NCBI RefSeq assembly: GCF_000013625.1 | Contig: NC_009659.1 | Coordinates: 1,054,001 to 1,118,000 of the forward strand | DNA length: 64,000 nucleotides | Source: Janthinobacterium sp. Marseille | Lineage (GTDB): Bacteria > Pseudomonadota > Gammaproteobacteria > Burkholderiales > Burkholderiaceae_D | Reading direction: 5' to 3' | Shown: positions 45,325 to 53,718 of the stretch, in pieces | Numbering within the stretch: the first letter of the stretch is position 1 | Layout: every line of letters starts with the position of its first letter | Notes under the pieces: model-generated | The model's input: the letters and a program-made list of their open reading frames with translations, nothing else | The model's database searches: none | Told to the model about the DNA's origin: nothing | Translations under genes and position numbers: made by a program

Positions 45325-45773
45325 AGATGGAGTGGTGGACGCTTCATACTCACAAGTTCCATCACATCATGCAGATCATCTGCAGATGAGATCGCAAGTG
45401 TCAGCCATTTCCCATCAGTGTATGTTCGAGCTTCATCGTAGAACTTAAGCAATTGAGGGCTCCAGGCATAACGCCGCTCTTCAAACTTTTCTCGCTCCGC
45501 GCCACCCAAAACCACCAGAACTGAAAACTGTCTGAATGCGGGTATTAACGTACAGAACGCCTTAGTCTTCTTGTAGCGAAGAGACCAACCGCGTTTCTTG
45601 CCGCCATAGATCCAATCTGGTTCGAAGACATCCGGGTAGGAAGCCCCGATCCAGTTCCTCATCTCATTCCAATGCTTGAATGCCTCCTGTCCGATCCAGT
45701 TGCGGATTGTGCGTTCATCGGGGGGCGTTAATTTGTCGGAGATTCTCTCGCCAATTTGGGGAGACTGTTCCAT
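45318..45773 (-). CDS. DUF3788 family protein
   Basis: The start at 45773 has AGGAAAG upstream and gives 151 residues; the open frame upstream of it is not needed. DWIYGGKKRGWSLRYKKTKAFCTLIP and FSVLVVLGGAEREKF are the conserved part of DUF3788, a small cytosolic family whose function is unknown to me. It is divergent from mocR with module copy 2 between them, and its stop lies in module copy 1, so the gene is bracketed by direct repeats. Confidence 0.8.
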   Translation of the reverse strand: MEQSPQIGERISDKLTPPDERTIRNWIGQEAFKHWNEMRNWIGASYPDVFEPDWIYGGKKRGWSLRYKKTKAFCTLIPAFRQFSVLVVLGGAEREKFEERRYAWSPQLLKFYDEARTYTDGKWLTLAISSADDLHDVMELVSMKRPPLHLS

Positions 45774-45905
45774 GTTGCTTTCCTCATGTTTCAAATTTAT
45801 TGCTCTGGTGTAGCGGATGTATACTCTTCCTGCAAATGAGATTGGCCTCTTGGATTTTTCTTGTGTATATCGCGTTGACCTTAGAATATCGCACAGTAAT
45901 TTGAA

Positions 45906-45972
45906 AATATTCTGTACCATCGATGGTGTGAAAAAAAGAACCAAGACTTCCCATTTTTGTGTGTACTAAGAA
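45906..45972. promoter_or_regulatory. 67-bp repeated promoter/operator module, copy 2
   Basis: Same block as at 45258-45324, placed between the divergent DUF3788 and mocR genes and reaching to the mocR start. The palindrome ACCATCGATGGT is intact. A MocR-type regulator commonly controls itself and a divergent gene from such a site. Confidence 0.8.
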
Positions 45973-45973
45973 T

Positions 45974-47383
45974 ATGAATCCAAATCTGAAAATTCAACTT
46001 GATCGGACAGCGAAGTTGTCGTTGTCTGAGCAAATTTGTGTAAGCATTTGCCGGGCAATAGAGTCAGGTCTTCTTGCACCTGGAACTCGATTACCCTCAT
46101 GGCAGGGTCTAGCCGCACAGCTTGGTGTGGCTCGTGGCACAGTTCAAGCGGCCTATGAACGGTTATCTGATTCTCAGATGATCGAAACCTTCGGGGCAAA
46201 GGGAACTCGCGTAGCTCCGCGACTTCACACGACGGCTGGAAAACCAGAAGCGCCGCAACCCGGGGCTTTTATGAAAACCTATCAGGAGATGATGGCCGGT
46301 CCGGCGATCTTTCAGCTCGGCATTCCAGCGATGGAAGGGTTCCCGGATAAACTTTTCGCACGTGCACGCTCTTCCAATTTATTGAAGACTGGATCTTTTT
46401 CATCACTGGTTTATCCAGATCCGAGAGGAGAGATTGAACTGCGTAAAGAGGTCGCAGGCTATCTCTCCATTTCTAGAAATCTTCACTGCTTTCCGGAGCA
46501 GGTGTTTATTACTTCAGGATACAGTTCTGGCTTAGGTCTTGTACTACGCGTGTTAGGTTTGGATGGTCGAAAGGTTTGGATGGAAGAACCTGGTTTCCTT
46601 CTTACCCGGAAGGGATTGGAGCTCGCTCGTTTGAATATTGTTCCAGTACCAGTGGACGCCGAAGGTCTCGATGTGGACTACGGAATCAAGAACGCCGCGG
46701 ACGCCGCGTTAGCCGTGGTGACGCCTGGACAACAAGCGCCATTGGGTACAACTCTGTCTTTGAGACGACGGCTTCAATTACTTGAGTGGGCAGCAGCGAA
46801 TAACGCCTGGATCATCGAAGATGATTACCTCAGTGAGTTGCAACTAGAAGGCAGACCAGCACCTGCTTTAGCATCTTTGGACGAAGGAAAAAGAGTTATC
46901 CATATAGGTTCTTTCAGCAAGACTATTAGTCCAGGGCTGCGACTTGGATTTGTAGTTGTACCAGTCGAATTGGCTGAGGCATTTTCCGAGATAGTTGCAA
47001 CACTTGCTCCTGCTCCATCGCCCGTAATTCAACTCGCCACGGCTCAATTTATGCATGATGGGCACTACATTCAGCGGGTACGTCGACTCAAGCGTCTATA
47101 TTCTGCACAGAGTGACGGGTTATGCGAACAGTTACGAATGCGTGATGCAGAATGGATTAAGGCGGGTTTGGCAGTACTTCTCAGACTTCCTGCCGGCGCG
47201 CCCGACGTGCAAATCGTTCGGGAAGCAAGGAACATTGGTATCGCACCGTCGCCTTTGTCGGCGTGGTTTGCTACTCCATCTAGAGCCTTACCCGGTCTTT
47301 TACTCGGCATTGCTTCTGCACCTGAACGGTACGTCGCTAAATCGTGTCGCCAATTGTTCGAGATTATCGACCGATATTGCTAA
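45974..47383 (+). CDS. MocR/PdxR-type regulator (GntR HTH fused to aminotransferase-like domain)
   Basis: From the ATG at 45974 (a GTG five codons earlier is also open) the protein has 469 residues. The first 75 are a GntR winged helix (LSEQICVSICRAIESGLLAPGTR, LGVARGTVQAAYERL). Residues 105-465 are a fold-type I aminotransferase domain with VYPDPRGE-like and IIEDDYLSEL motifs and the PLP lysine in GSFSKTISPGLRLGF. MocR proteins sense PLP or amino compounds through this domain. It diverges from DUF3788, with the 67-bp module in the shared promoter. Confidence 0.92.
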   Translation: MNPNLKIQLDRTAKLSLSEQICVSICRAIESGLLAPGTRLPSWQGLAAQLGVARGTVQAAYERLSDSQMIETFGAKGTRVAPRLHTTAGKPEAPQPGAFMKTYQEMMAGPAIFQLGIPAMEGFPDKLFARARSSNLLKTGSFSSLVYPDPRGEIELRKEVAGYLSISRNLHCFPEQVFITSGYSSGLGLVLRVLGLDGRKVWMEEPGFLLTRKGLELARLNIVPVPVDAEGLDVDYGIKNAADAALAVVTPGQQAPLGTTLSLRRRLQLLEWAAANNAWIIEDDYLSELQLEGRPAPALASLDEGKRVIHIGSFSKTISPGLRLGFVVVPVELAEAFSEIVATLAPAPSPVIQLATAQFMHDGHYIQRVRRLKRLYSAQSDGLCEQLRMRDAEWIKAGLAVLLRLPAGAPDVQIVREARNIGIAPSPLSAWFATPSRALPGLLLGIASAPERYVAKSCRQLFEIIDRYC

Positions 47384-47436
47384 CTAAAAATTGCTTGGAC
47401 AAGTATTCATCAATCCAAAAGAATACGATATTGATC

Positions 47437-47823
47437 CTATTTTAGAAGTAACTTTGACATGACGTCGCGTAACACTACTGCTTGATTGTGTTGTTCATCT
47501 TTAGCGCCGTATACGAGCGTTATCGACCGACCGGCAGCATCTGCGAGTAATAATTGCATTTGCTGCAATTTTTCTGTCTCAGCAAGTTCGCTTCGATAGC
47601 GTTGCTGGAAAACTTCCCAATGTTGCGGCTCGTGTCCGAACCATTTTCGCAATTCGTCGGTCGGTGCCAGTTCGCGCGCCCATTGATCAAGTTTGAGTGA
47701 TTCTTTGCTACGTCCGCGAGGCCAGAGACGGTCAACCAACACTCGATATCCATCATTTTCGGATGGATCTTCATATGCTCGACGAATCGAAATCACTGAG
47801 GGTTTATTGGCTAAATTGGACAT
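47437..47823 (-). CDS. DUF488 family protein
   Basis: The 128-residue protein shows the DUF488 signature: RVLVDRLWPRGRSKESLKLD near residues 27-46, WARELAPTDELRKWFGH and ITLVYGAKDEQHNQAVVL. The family is small, cytosolic and widespread; its function is not established. It converges with mocR and lies 22 bases downstream of the uracil-DNA glycosylase family gene on the same strand. Confidence 0.9.
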   Translation of the reverse strand: MSNLANKPSVISIRRAYEDPSENDGYRVLVDRLWPRGRSKESLKLDQWARELAPTDELRKWFGHEPQHWEVFQQRYRSELAETEKLQQMQLLLADAAGRSITLVYGAKDEQHNQAVVLRDVMSKLLLK

Positions 47824-47845
47824 TTTCTGTTCCTCAACGATTCAT

Positions 47846-48430
47846 TCAATCAAGACGTTTTTGCACCGTATCACGCAAAATCGGCAAAAGTTTACTTTCG
47901 AACCAGGGATTGCGAGTCATCCAACTAACGCAACGCCATGACGGATGCGGCAACGGAAAAAAAGCGGGTAAAAAAGAGGCAAACGCTTCGACTCTATCCG
48001 TTTGTAATCGAGGAGCCGTTGGCGGCAAATAGCGCGCTTGCGCATAACTTCCAACTAACAATGTCAAATGATCCGGCGGTAGTTGTGCCAAAATTTTGTC
48101 ATGCCACAGTGGTGCGCATTCGGGACGTGGTGGTAAATCGCCACTTTTTCCTTTACCTGGATAACAAAATCCCATTGGCATGATGGCGACTTTTTCTGGA
48201 TTGTAAAAATCTTGTGGTGATATACCAAGCCATTCTCGCAAACGCGCGCCGCTTTGATCGTCCCAGGGAATGCCACTGGCATGAACCTTCGTACCAGGCG
48301 CTTGTGAGATGATCAAAATTCGCGCCGTTCTGCTGAATTGCACCACCGGACGAGGGCCTAAGGGTAAATTTGGGGCGCAGTTAGTACAGGCAGCAATTTC
48401 CGCATGTAGCATTTTCGTACTTCGAACCAT
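47846..48430 (-). CDS. Uracil-DNA glycosylase family protein
   Basis: The 194-residue protein has the two family motifs: ILIISQAPGTKVHASGIPWDD near residue 40 (the water-activating loop) and FPLPHPSWR near residue 160. An N-terminal CTNCAPNLPL could contribute to an iron-sulfur or zinc site, although it carries only part of the four-Cys set of family 4 enzymes. It belongs to the YqfO-like/family-4-related UDG branch; actual uracil excision is uncertain. It is followed by DUF488, likely in one transcript. Confidence 0.87.
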   Translation of the reverse strand: MVRSTKMLHAEIAACTNCAPNLPLGPRPVVQFSRTARILIISQAPGTKVHASGIPWDDQSGARLREWLGISPQDFYNPEKVAIMPMGFCYPGKGKSGDLPPRPECAPLWHDKILAQLPPDHLTLLVGSYAQARYLPPTAPRLQTDRVEAFASFLPAFFPLPHPSWRCVSWMTRNPWFESKLLPILRDTVQKRLD

Positions 48431-48599
48431 TTTTCTTACCTGGAAGTTTTTCGAGAAGTTGCGACGGGTGGTACTGACGTCGGATAAACAATACTATCCC
48501 ACTCGTTGATAAATGCTTTACGCTTTAAATATTTCGCGATACTGAGTACTACGGTTGGTGAGCTACCATTCTAATGTTGAAAGTTTCAAGGAGAGCGAA

Positions 48600-49064
48600 A
48601 TGGGATTGTGGGATGCTATTTGTGACAATGTTCTTTGCCCAGTGGGAGATGTAATTAAGGATGTCGTCGAGGGAACTGGTCGTGGAATCGATAAAGCAGT
48701 CAATGTGGTGGTAATCGATGGTGTCTGCGGAAGCATTGATAAAGTGGTTGAAGTTGTTTCAGAAAATCCTGGAAAAACAGCGCTTGTTGCAGGTGTTGCG
48801 GTAGTCACTGGCGGAGCCGCATTTGCGTTCGCGGGGCCAATTGCTGCAACTTTAGGAAGCGCGGGTGTACTTGGTTCGGCTAGCACTGGAACCGCAATCA
48901 GTGCTTTAACGGGCGCAGCATTGGAAAGTGCATCTTTAGCTGCTCTCGGTGGTGGTGCATTAGCTGCTGGTGGTAGTGGAATGGCTGCTGGCGCAACTGC
49001 TGTTGCCGTAAGTGGCGTCGCTGTAGGTGGTGTTGCATCGAGTGTTGTTGTTTCTAATGTCTGA
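48600..49064 (+). CDS. Gly/Ala-rich hydrophobic protein, possible IFI6/IFI27-like domain
   Basis: The ATG at 48600, six bases past AAGGAG, gives 154 residues; an upstream in-frame start lacks such a site. After an amphipathic first third (GLWDAICDNVLCPVGDVIKD, with Cys8, Cys13 and a later Cys), residues 55-150 are a run of small residues: GKTALVAGVAVVTGGAAFAF, GSAGVLGSASTGTAISALTG and ALGGGALAAGGSGMAAGATA. The spacing of Gly/Ser/Ala helices resembles the IFI6/IFI27 (ISG12) family, which has bacterial members. The similarity is by pattern only. Membrane-active protein or bacteriocin-like protein are alternatives. Confidence 0.6.
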   Translation: MGLWDAICDNVLCPVGDVIKDVVEGTGRGIDKAVNVVVIDGVCGSIDKVVEVVSENPGKTALVAGVAVVTGGAAFAFAGPIAATLGSAGVLGSASTGTAISALTGAALESASLAALGGGALAAGGSGMAAGATAVAVSGVAVGGVASSVVVSNV

Positions 49065-49134
49065 CTATATTTGACGAAGTTCTCTGATGCCGCATTTATT
49101 GCCGCATCAGAGAGATCTATGGCAGCAATGCTAC

Positions 49135-49911
49135 TTAACTTGCATCACTCTTCATCGGAAGATAACGAGAGGACCATGCGGTAATTAGATCGGCGACATA
49201 GTCGGCATCCCGACGTTGCGTCAGCAAATGGTCTGCATCATCCAGAGAAATGAAGCTCTTAGGATGTTTGGCTGCGGTGAAGATATTCGCAGCATTTTCT
49301 ATATATACCGTGTCGTCGCTAGGTGCGTGCATCACCAACAATGGCCGTTTCAAGGCCGCGATGTGCGAGCGCAAATCGTGCTCGCGTAAAGCATCAATTA
49401 AATTCTTGCGTACAACAAAAGGACGACCAGCTAGATGAACTTCGGCCTCGCCGTCTGCTTCGATCTTTTCCAAAGCAGCCGGATCGAACTGATGCAGCAC
49501 ATGCTTTAAATCGTATGGTGCTCCGATCGTCACGACGGCACGAATATTAGGCATCGTGCCTGCTGCCATCAATGATGCTGCGCCTCCCAAACTATGACCG
49601 ATTAATAATGAAGGTTCCTTACCAGCCGCCGTCATAGCCTGGCCGGCAGCAACTAAATCAGCCACATCAGCGGCAAAGGTCGAATCACCGAATTTGCCCT
49701 GACTAGCACCCAATCCAGCAAAATCAAAACGCAAGACACCGACACCACGTGCGCCCAAAGCACGTGTTGTCCGCGTCGCGGCAAGACTGTCTTTGCCACA
49801 GGTAAAGCAGTGCGCAAAAATCGCCCATGCATTAGGTGTTTCGGGCCCTTCAATGCGACCAGATAGTCGGTAACCTTTAGGTCCTTCAAAATCAAATATC
49901 TGCGATGCCAT
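49135..49911 (-). CDS. Alpha/beta hydrolase
   Basis: From the ATG at 49911 (AAGGA five bases upstream; another ATG lies two codons earlier) the protein has 258 residues. The nucleophile elbow GHSLGG places Ser107. Asp in MHAPSDDTVY and His in DDADHLL complete a triad, and AHCFTCGKDS holds the oxyanion region. It looks like the hydrolase half of hydrolase-OsmC fusion proteins, without the OsmC part. Substrate unknown. It appears monocistronic, convergent with the Gly/Ala-rich gene. Confidence 0.88.
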   Translation of the reverse strand: MASQIFDFEGPKGYRLSGRIEGPETPNAWAIFAHCFTCGKDSLAATRTTRALGARGVGVLRFDFAGLGASQGKFGDSTFAADVADLVAAGQAMTAAGKEPSLLIGHSLGGAASLMAAGTMPNIRAVVTIGAPYDLKHVLHQFDPAALEKIEADGEAEVHLAGRPFVVRKNLIDALREHDLRSHIAALKRPLLVMHAPSDDTVYIENAANIFTAAKHPKSFISLDDADHLLTQRRDADYVADLITAWSSRYLPMKSDAS

Positions 49912-50150
49912 GGTCATCCTTTATATGCAATTTCTAACTTCGTCAATTTAGATGCATGCTACTTTATTTTGTGGAATGTTTGCCAGTGGATTAGATTTCA
50001 TACTCTCATTGAGATGCTACTGCCTTCTTTTTGATTCTTATTGAATTCAACAAACAAGATATAGGGACACGCATTAATAGGGCTGCAGAATTTTTTTGCG
50101 AATCGACTCGTGTTAGGATTTCGCGCACCGTTTAACGATTAAAGGTAAGA

Positions 50151-51359
50151 ATGTCCAGCAATCCTGCTACAAAAGCGCATAAGCTGAAAATCGATCTCCA
50201 GTACTATGATGCCAAACACCAATCGTTGCTGGCAGAAGGGACTTACCGGACGCTTGGCACTGCTGCCAAAGTAAAGTCATTTAAAACGACAAGTGAAATT
50301 TTCCTGGCAGATTTCCTGAACTACTTCTTGATTCATCGGGCCAACAATCCTAGCTATGCTACTTATAAAGCTCGACGCAAGTATCTTAAACAAGCTAGCG
50401 ATTGGATAGACGGCGTCCTTAATATCAATGACACGATCAATTGCCTACAGGGTAGCGAAGGTCTGCAAGAGAAAGTAGGTGAAGCAGTAAGTCTTTCTGT
50501 TGCGAGTGTTATGTTTGGATTGACGGCGGCAGATTGGACAACGATTCCTGAGCAACGCGGGCTGACCGCTCATCCGACGTTTGACTTCGAGCGAATTTTG
50601 GTGGGGATCACGAACAAGAATGAAGTCATTCAGATCGAGGCGAAGGGGAGCTTCGTCAAGGACAACAACGTAAATCAGGAAGCCGTCGTAGCACAAGCTC
50701 GAAAAATCGAAAAAAAGAAAATCAAAATTGCAAAGGCGGGCGCTTACAAACATCCCGCATTTGCACGCTATGGGATGATCGCCTCTATAGATCCAAGCAA
50801 TACTGCGAAATGCCTGTTACTCGATCCGCCAAGCGATCAGGTGCCGGGTAATCCTAGCGATATCAAGATCGCCAGTCGGTTGGAATATGTCGCTTCGATT
50901 GTATCTCTGTTAGCGCCAAAAGCCAGTCTGGCAGATGCCCTAGAAACACGTGCGGCACTGTGGCGGCAAGGGAAGGCATCAGACGAACCTGAGACTCTTC
51001 GCTCAAAAACAGGGCACGCATATACCGCGCGTAACTATGTGGAGGATTTCTTTGCGAATGGCAAAGTGTGGATGGAGGATCGCGACATAGTCGGTCAGGT
51101 TTACTGTAATAAATCCGGTCGAGCATTCTTCCTCGGCTTACACGGAGATGTGATCCGTACTGCAATCCAACAAGACCCCAAAGTGATCATTCAGGCACAC
51201 TACGAGCCGAGCTCGAAGCAGTTAGAGATTCTTGCAAGGCCAGTTCACTTAGATCAAGACATAAAAGACGCACCTCGTTATATGTCCATGATCTTTCATA
51301 CAGCGTCCAGCGGAGTGGTTCTTGGCTTTCCCAGTGATAGTTATTCTGGACTCGGATGA
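50151..51359 (+). CDS. Hypothetical protein with a possible PD-(D/E)xK nuclease core
   Basis: The 402-residue protein has no membrane segment. Residues 143-166 read FDFERILVGI, then VIQIEAKGS, giving an acidic residue (Asp145/Glu147) about 17 positions before Glu163-x-Lys165, as in restriction-endonuclease-like folds. The rest is mixed helix/strand, with a Lys-rich segment near 190 (RKIEKKKIKIAKAG). I do not recognise the family. No methyltransferase or other defence partner is adjacent. It opens the accessory region, downstream of a low-content 230-base gap. Confidence 0.6.
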   Translation: MSSNPATKAHKLKIDLQYYDAKHQSLLAEGTYRTLGTAAKVKSFKTTSEIFLADFLNYFLIHRANNPSYATYKARRKYLKQASDWIDGVLNINDTINCLQGSEGLQEKVGEAVSLSVASVMFGLTAADWTTIPEQRGLTAHPTFDFERILVGITNKNEVIQIEAKGSFVKDNNVNQEAVVAQARKIEKKKIKIAKAGAYKHPAFARYGMIASIDPSNTAKCLLLDPPSDQVPGNPSDIKIASRLEYVASIVSLLAPKASLADALETRAALWRQGKASDEPETLRSKTGHAYTARNYVEDFFANGKVWMEDRDIVGQVYCNKSGRAFFLGLHGDVIRTAIQQDPKVIIQAHYEPSSKQLEILARPVHLDQDIKDAPRYMSMIFHTASSGVVLGFPSDSYSGLG

Positions 51360-51460
51360 TGGCATTGGCTCTCGGCGAACTGCACCCGAAAATCGATATT
51401 GAATGTTGATCTACATGATGTGATGAAGCTTGTGAGTATGAAGTGTCCTTCGCTCTCTCA

Positions 51461-51527
51461 ATCTTGGTACACACAAAAATTTGGAATCTTGGTCCTTTTA
51501 TTCATGTCATTGATGGTACAAAATATT
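51461..51527. promoter_or_regulatory. 67-bp repeated promoter/operator module, copy 3 (inverted)
   Basis: Read on the opposite strand relative to copies 1 and 2, this 67-base block aligns without gaps and matches copy 2 at about 54 positions, including GGTACACACAAAAAT and GATGGTAC. Here the orientation that faces the cupin and DUF3788 genes in the other copies faces the small gene at 51699. The remainder of the 51360-51698 gap shows nothing more. Confidence 0.65.
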
Positions 51528-51698
51528 TTTACATTAATGCCAAAATTCTAAAATTGACATGAGATACACGAGCGAAACTCAAACCACAAAGCTCGTCTGC
51601 AGGAAGCGAAAGCTTCAATCCCACAAGAACAATAAATTTGAGACATCAAATGTTTAAATTATTCGTAGCGCAGCCATCCCATTTTTTAACACACCACA

Positions 51699-51944
51699 AT
51701 GGATAGCAATCAAATTGCACGATCCATGAGCGAGTCTGGACAAAAGACTGATTTGTCCTGCGCCGAAGCTGCGGGAGCTATGGTTGGAATTCTCACTAGA
51801 CTTCAGTCTCAAATAGCAGGTGACGATTTAAATTATTTGATAGCACTCGGAGGAGTACTATTTCGAGAAGGATTAAGGGAATTTGAAGGGTCAAAAAAGG
51901 CTCAAGAAATTATTCATAAGGCACGGTCTTTACAAAAACAATAA
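51699..51944 (+). CDS. Small hypothetical protein
   Basis: An 81-residue hydrophilic, largely helical protein (IARSMSESGQKTD, AGAMVGILTRLQSQIAGDD, KKAQEIIHKARSLQKQ). No motif or family recognised, and no good ribosome binding site precedes the ATG. It is the first gene downstream of module copy 3 in the direction expected for transcription. Low-moderate support from length and composition. Confidence 0.5.
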   Translation: MDSNQIARSMSESGQKTDLSCAEAAGAMVGILTRLQSQIAGDDLNYLIALGGVLFREGLREFEGSKKAQEIIHKARSLQKQ

Positions 51945-52006
51945 TTGTTGATTGCTGTCGAGTTGTCCGCCAAATTTTTTTGGCATTTACTTACTTTATT
52001 CGAATC

Positions 52007-52690
52007 ATGTCGATTTCATATCCAGCGTACCCACTTTCCCGCTCAGTAACAGATCTAGATGTTTTCATCGCTCGGACTGCTCATGACCTTATTAATTGCT
52101 TTATTGGCTTATGTCCCAGTAAGACGTCTAGAGATTACCAACACGATGTGTTTGCGAAGGTCCAGGTTATTGATGACCCTCGAATTGAAAACCCTTCTGA
52201 AATCTTTATGCAATTCTTGGATGAGTCCGAGCGGGGTAAGGATTTTGTGGAGATAACCCAGGCACCTTTGTTAAACGCCACGGCTTATTATTGTCGGGCA
52301 TTGGATGCGAACGACAAAGGTCTAACTTTCGCTGCTTGGTCGTATTTGGTTGACGCCAATTATTGGTGTGGGTTTTCCTCTTCTTACAGAGGTGTAGCGA
52401 ATGCGAGAGAGAACACTATTGCAGATACTACAGTGCAAGTGAAAACTCAGCAGAGTTCAAAGGCTGGAACTGGCAAAGGGATAAAGAGCATGCCCTACAA
52501 GTTGGAAGCGGAACAGCTTGCGCGCACGATGAAAAAAAGATGGCCATCTCGCCGGCAAGCCACACTCGGCGTTTTGGATAAGCTCAATCAAGATTATGCT
52601 AAACGTAATCAATCATTTCCGCTGAAGTACGACGCAATTTTCATTCATTTTGGAACGCTAAAAGACGCCAACGAGCTGTTCGATAAATAA
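52007..52690 (+). CDS. Hypothetical protein
   Basis: From the ATG at 52007 the protein has 227 residues; a TTG at 51980 is also open and neither has a clear ribosome binding site. It has no signal peptide or membrane helix. Features are an aromatic central part (ATAYYCRALD, AAWSYLVDANYWCGFSSSYRG) and a basic C-terminal part (QLARTMKKRWPSRRQATLGV). The latter resembles DNA-associated proteins of integrated elements, but no family is identified. Confidence 0.6.
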   Translation: MSISYPAYPLSRSVTDLDVFIARTAHDLINCFIGLCPSKTSRDYQHDVFAKVQVIDDPRIENPSEIFMQFLDESERGKDFVEITQAPLLNATAYYCRALDANDKGLTFAAWSYLVDANYWCGFSSSYRGVANARENTIADTTVQVKTQQSSKAGTGKGIKSMPYKLEAEQLARTMKKRWPSRRQATLGVLDKLNQDYAKRNQSFPLKYDAIFIHFGTLKDANELFDK

Positions 52691-52890
52691 ACGAAACTGC
52701 GATATCTCCTGCAAGCCAACTAGTACCTGCATTTAAGTAGCAAATGGTTCACGCCATTTGCGCTTTTCATCACTTCCCGATCCCCTTAAGCAGTATCTCT
52801 TACTGTCCCCGCATACTTCATTGTCGTCGCTCTGGCTCGGCGATGTGACGTATTTTCTTCTTTCCCATATCACCAGTTCTATTTTCTGTC

Positions 52891-52937
52891 ATGAAGATAT
52901 TCAAGAATCTCGTTACGAGATTCTTGAATATCTTCAT
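52891..52937. repeat. Perfect 22-bp inverted repeat with 3-base loop
   Basis: ATGAAGATATTCAAGAATCT plus CG (52891-52912) is followed by TTA and then its exact reverse complement (52916-52937). The RNA would form an almost unbroken 22-bp hairpin. It lies 66 bases upstream of the AlpA-like gene. No T-run follows directly, so it is not a simple terminator. The ATG at 52891 also opens a 20-codon frame to 52953. Confidence 0.8.
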
Positions 52938-53002
52938 TTCCGTTCGCGCTTGATTTTTCTAAACTTGTCTCGTTGTAACCAACTTCATTCAAGGAGAAAT
53001 AA

Positions 53003-53224
53003 ATGCATACAACAGCCAATTTTTTAACCAATGTAATTCGTATCAAACGGCTTAAGGAGAAGACCGGTTTAGGAAACAGCAGCGTATATAACAAGCTCAA
53101 TTTCAAAAGCAAATACTACGATTGTGATTTTCCGAAACCTATCCAGTTAGGGGTCAGTTCAGTGGGATGGATCGAAGGGGAGGTAGATATTTGGCTCAGC
53201 AGCCGTCAACGCACGAAAGCCTAA
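53003..53224 (+). CDS. AlpA-type HTH regulator/excisionase-like protein
   Basis: A 73-residue protein with AAGGAG nine bases before the ATG. IRIKRLKEKTGLGNSSVYNKL forms the helix-turn-helix and FPKPIQLGVSSVGWIEGEVDIWL the wing, the usual AlpA/MerR-like pattern of prophage and island regulators. AlpA proteins activate excision or element genes. It heads a plus-strand run (53003-55435) of mobile-element genes. Confidence 0.88.
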   Translation: MHTTANFLTNVIRIKRLKEKTGLGNSSVYNKLNFKSKYYDCDFPKPIQLGVSSVGWIEGEVDIWLSSRQRTKA

Positions 53225-53261
53225 GACTCAATCTACATAACTTATAAACAGGAAAGAAAAC

Positions 53262-53627
53262 GTGAAAACACCAAATCAAGAAGCAGCATCATCGGACTTA
53301 ACAACGCAACAGTTCATTGATCAGCTGGATGCCTTACAGCCTTGCGCGCAACAGAAAAACACCGCGCACTTTCAAAAACTGTATCCGGCAATCGAGCGTG
53401 CATTGTCTCGCAAGGTCTCACAGAAGCAACTTGTATCTCAATTAGAAAAGATGGATTTGAAACTGTCCATTGGCGGCTTTCGTGCGCAGTTAAAGGCAGA
53501 GCAGGATCGTCGAAAAGAGTGCGGGGATGTTTTGCCGTGCAGTTTATGTGGATCACTTTTGCCACATATGGAGAAAGTCAGTAGCAGCATTGCTGCCGCG
53601 TTTGCTAACAAAGATATGAATAAGTAA
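53262..53627 (+). CDS. Hypothetical mobile-element protein with C-terminal cysteines
   Basis: The 121-residue protein starts at GTG 53262 after AGGAAAG. The first 95 residues are helical and charged (FIDQLDALQPCAQQKN, IERALSRKVSQKQLVSQLEKM). The end holds a CGDVLPCSLCGSLLPH cluster able to bind zinc. The central KVSQKQLVSQL segment suggests a helix-turn-helix, so a DNA-binding accessory role is possible. Family not recognised. Second gene of the AlpA operon. Confidence 0.6.
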   Translation: MKTPNQEAASSDLTTQQFIDQLDALQPCAQQKNTAHFQKLYPAIERALSRKVSQKQLVSQLEKMDLKLSIGGFRAQLKAEQDRRKECGDVLPCSLCGSLLPHMEKVSSSIAAAFANKDMNK

Positions 53628-53718
53628 CGAGCAGGGGTGTGACGCAGTTCATTCTGTGCGCACCCAACGACATGAATGACATGCAGCCATGCTGCAGACA
53701 ATACTAACAAGGATACAA

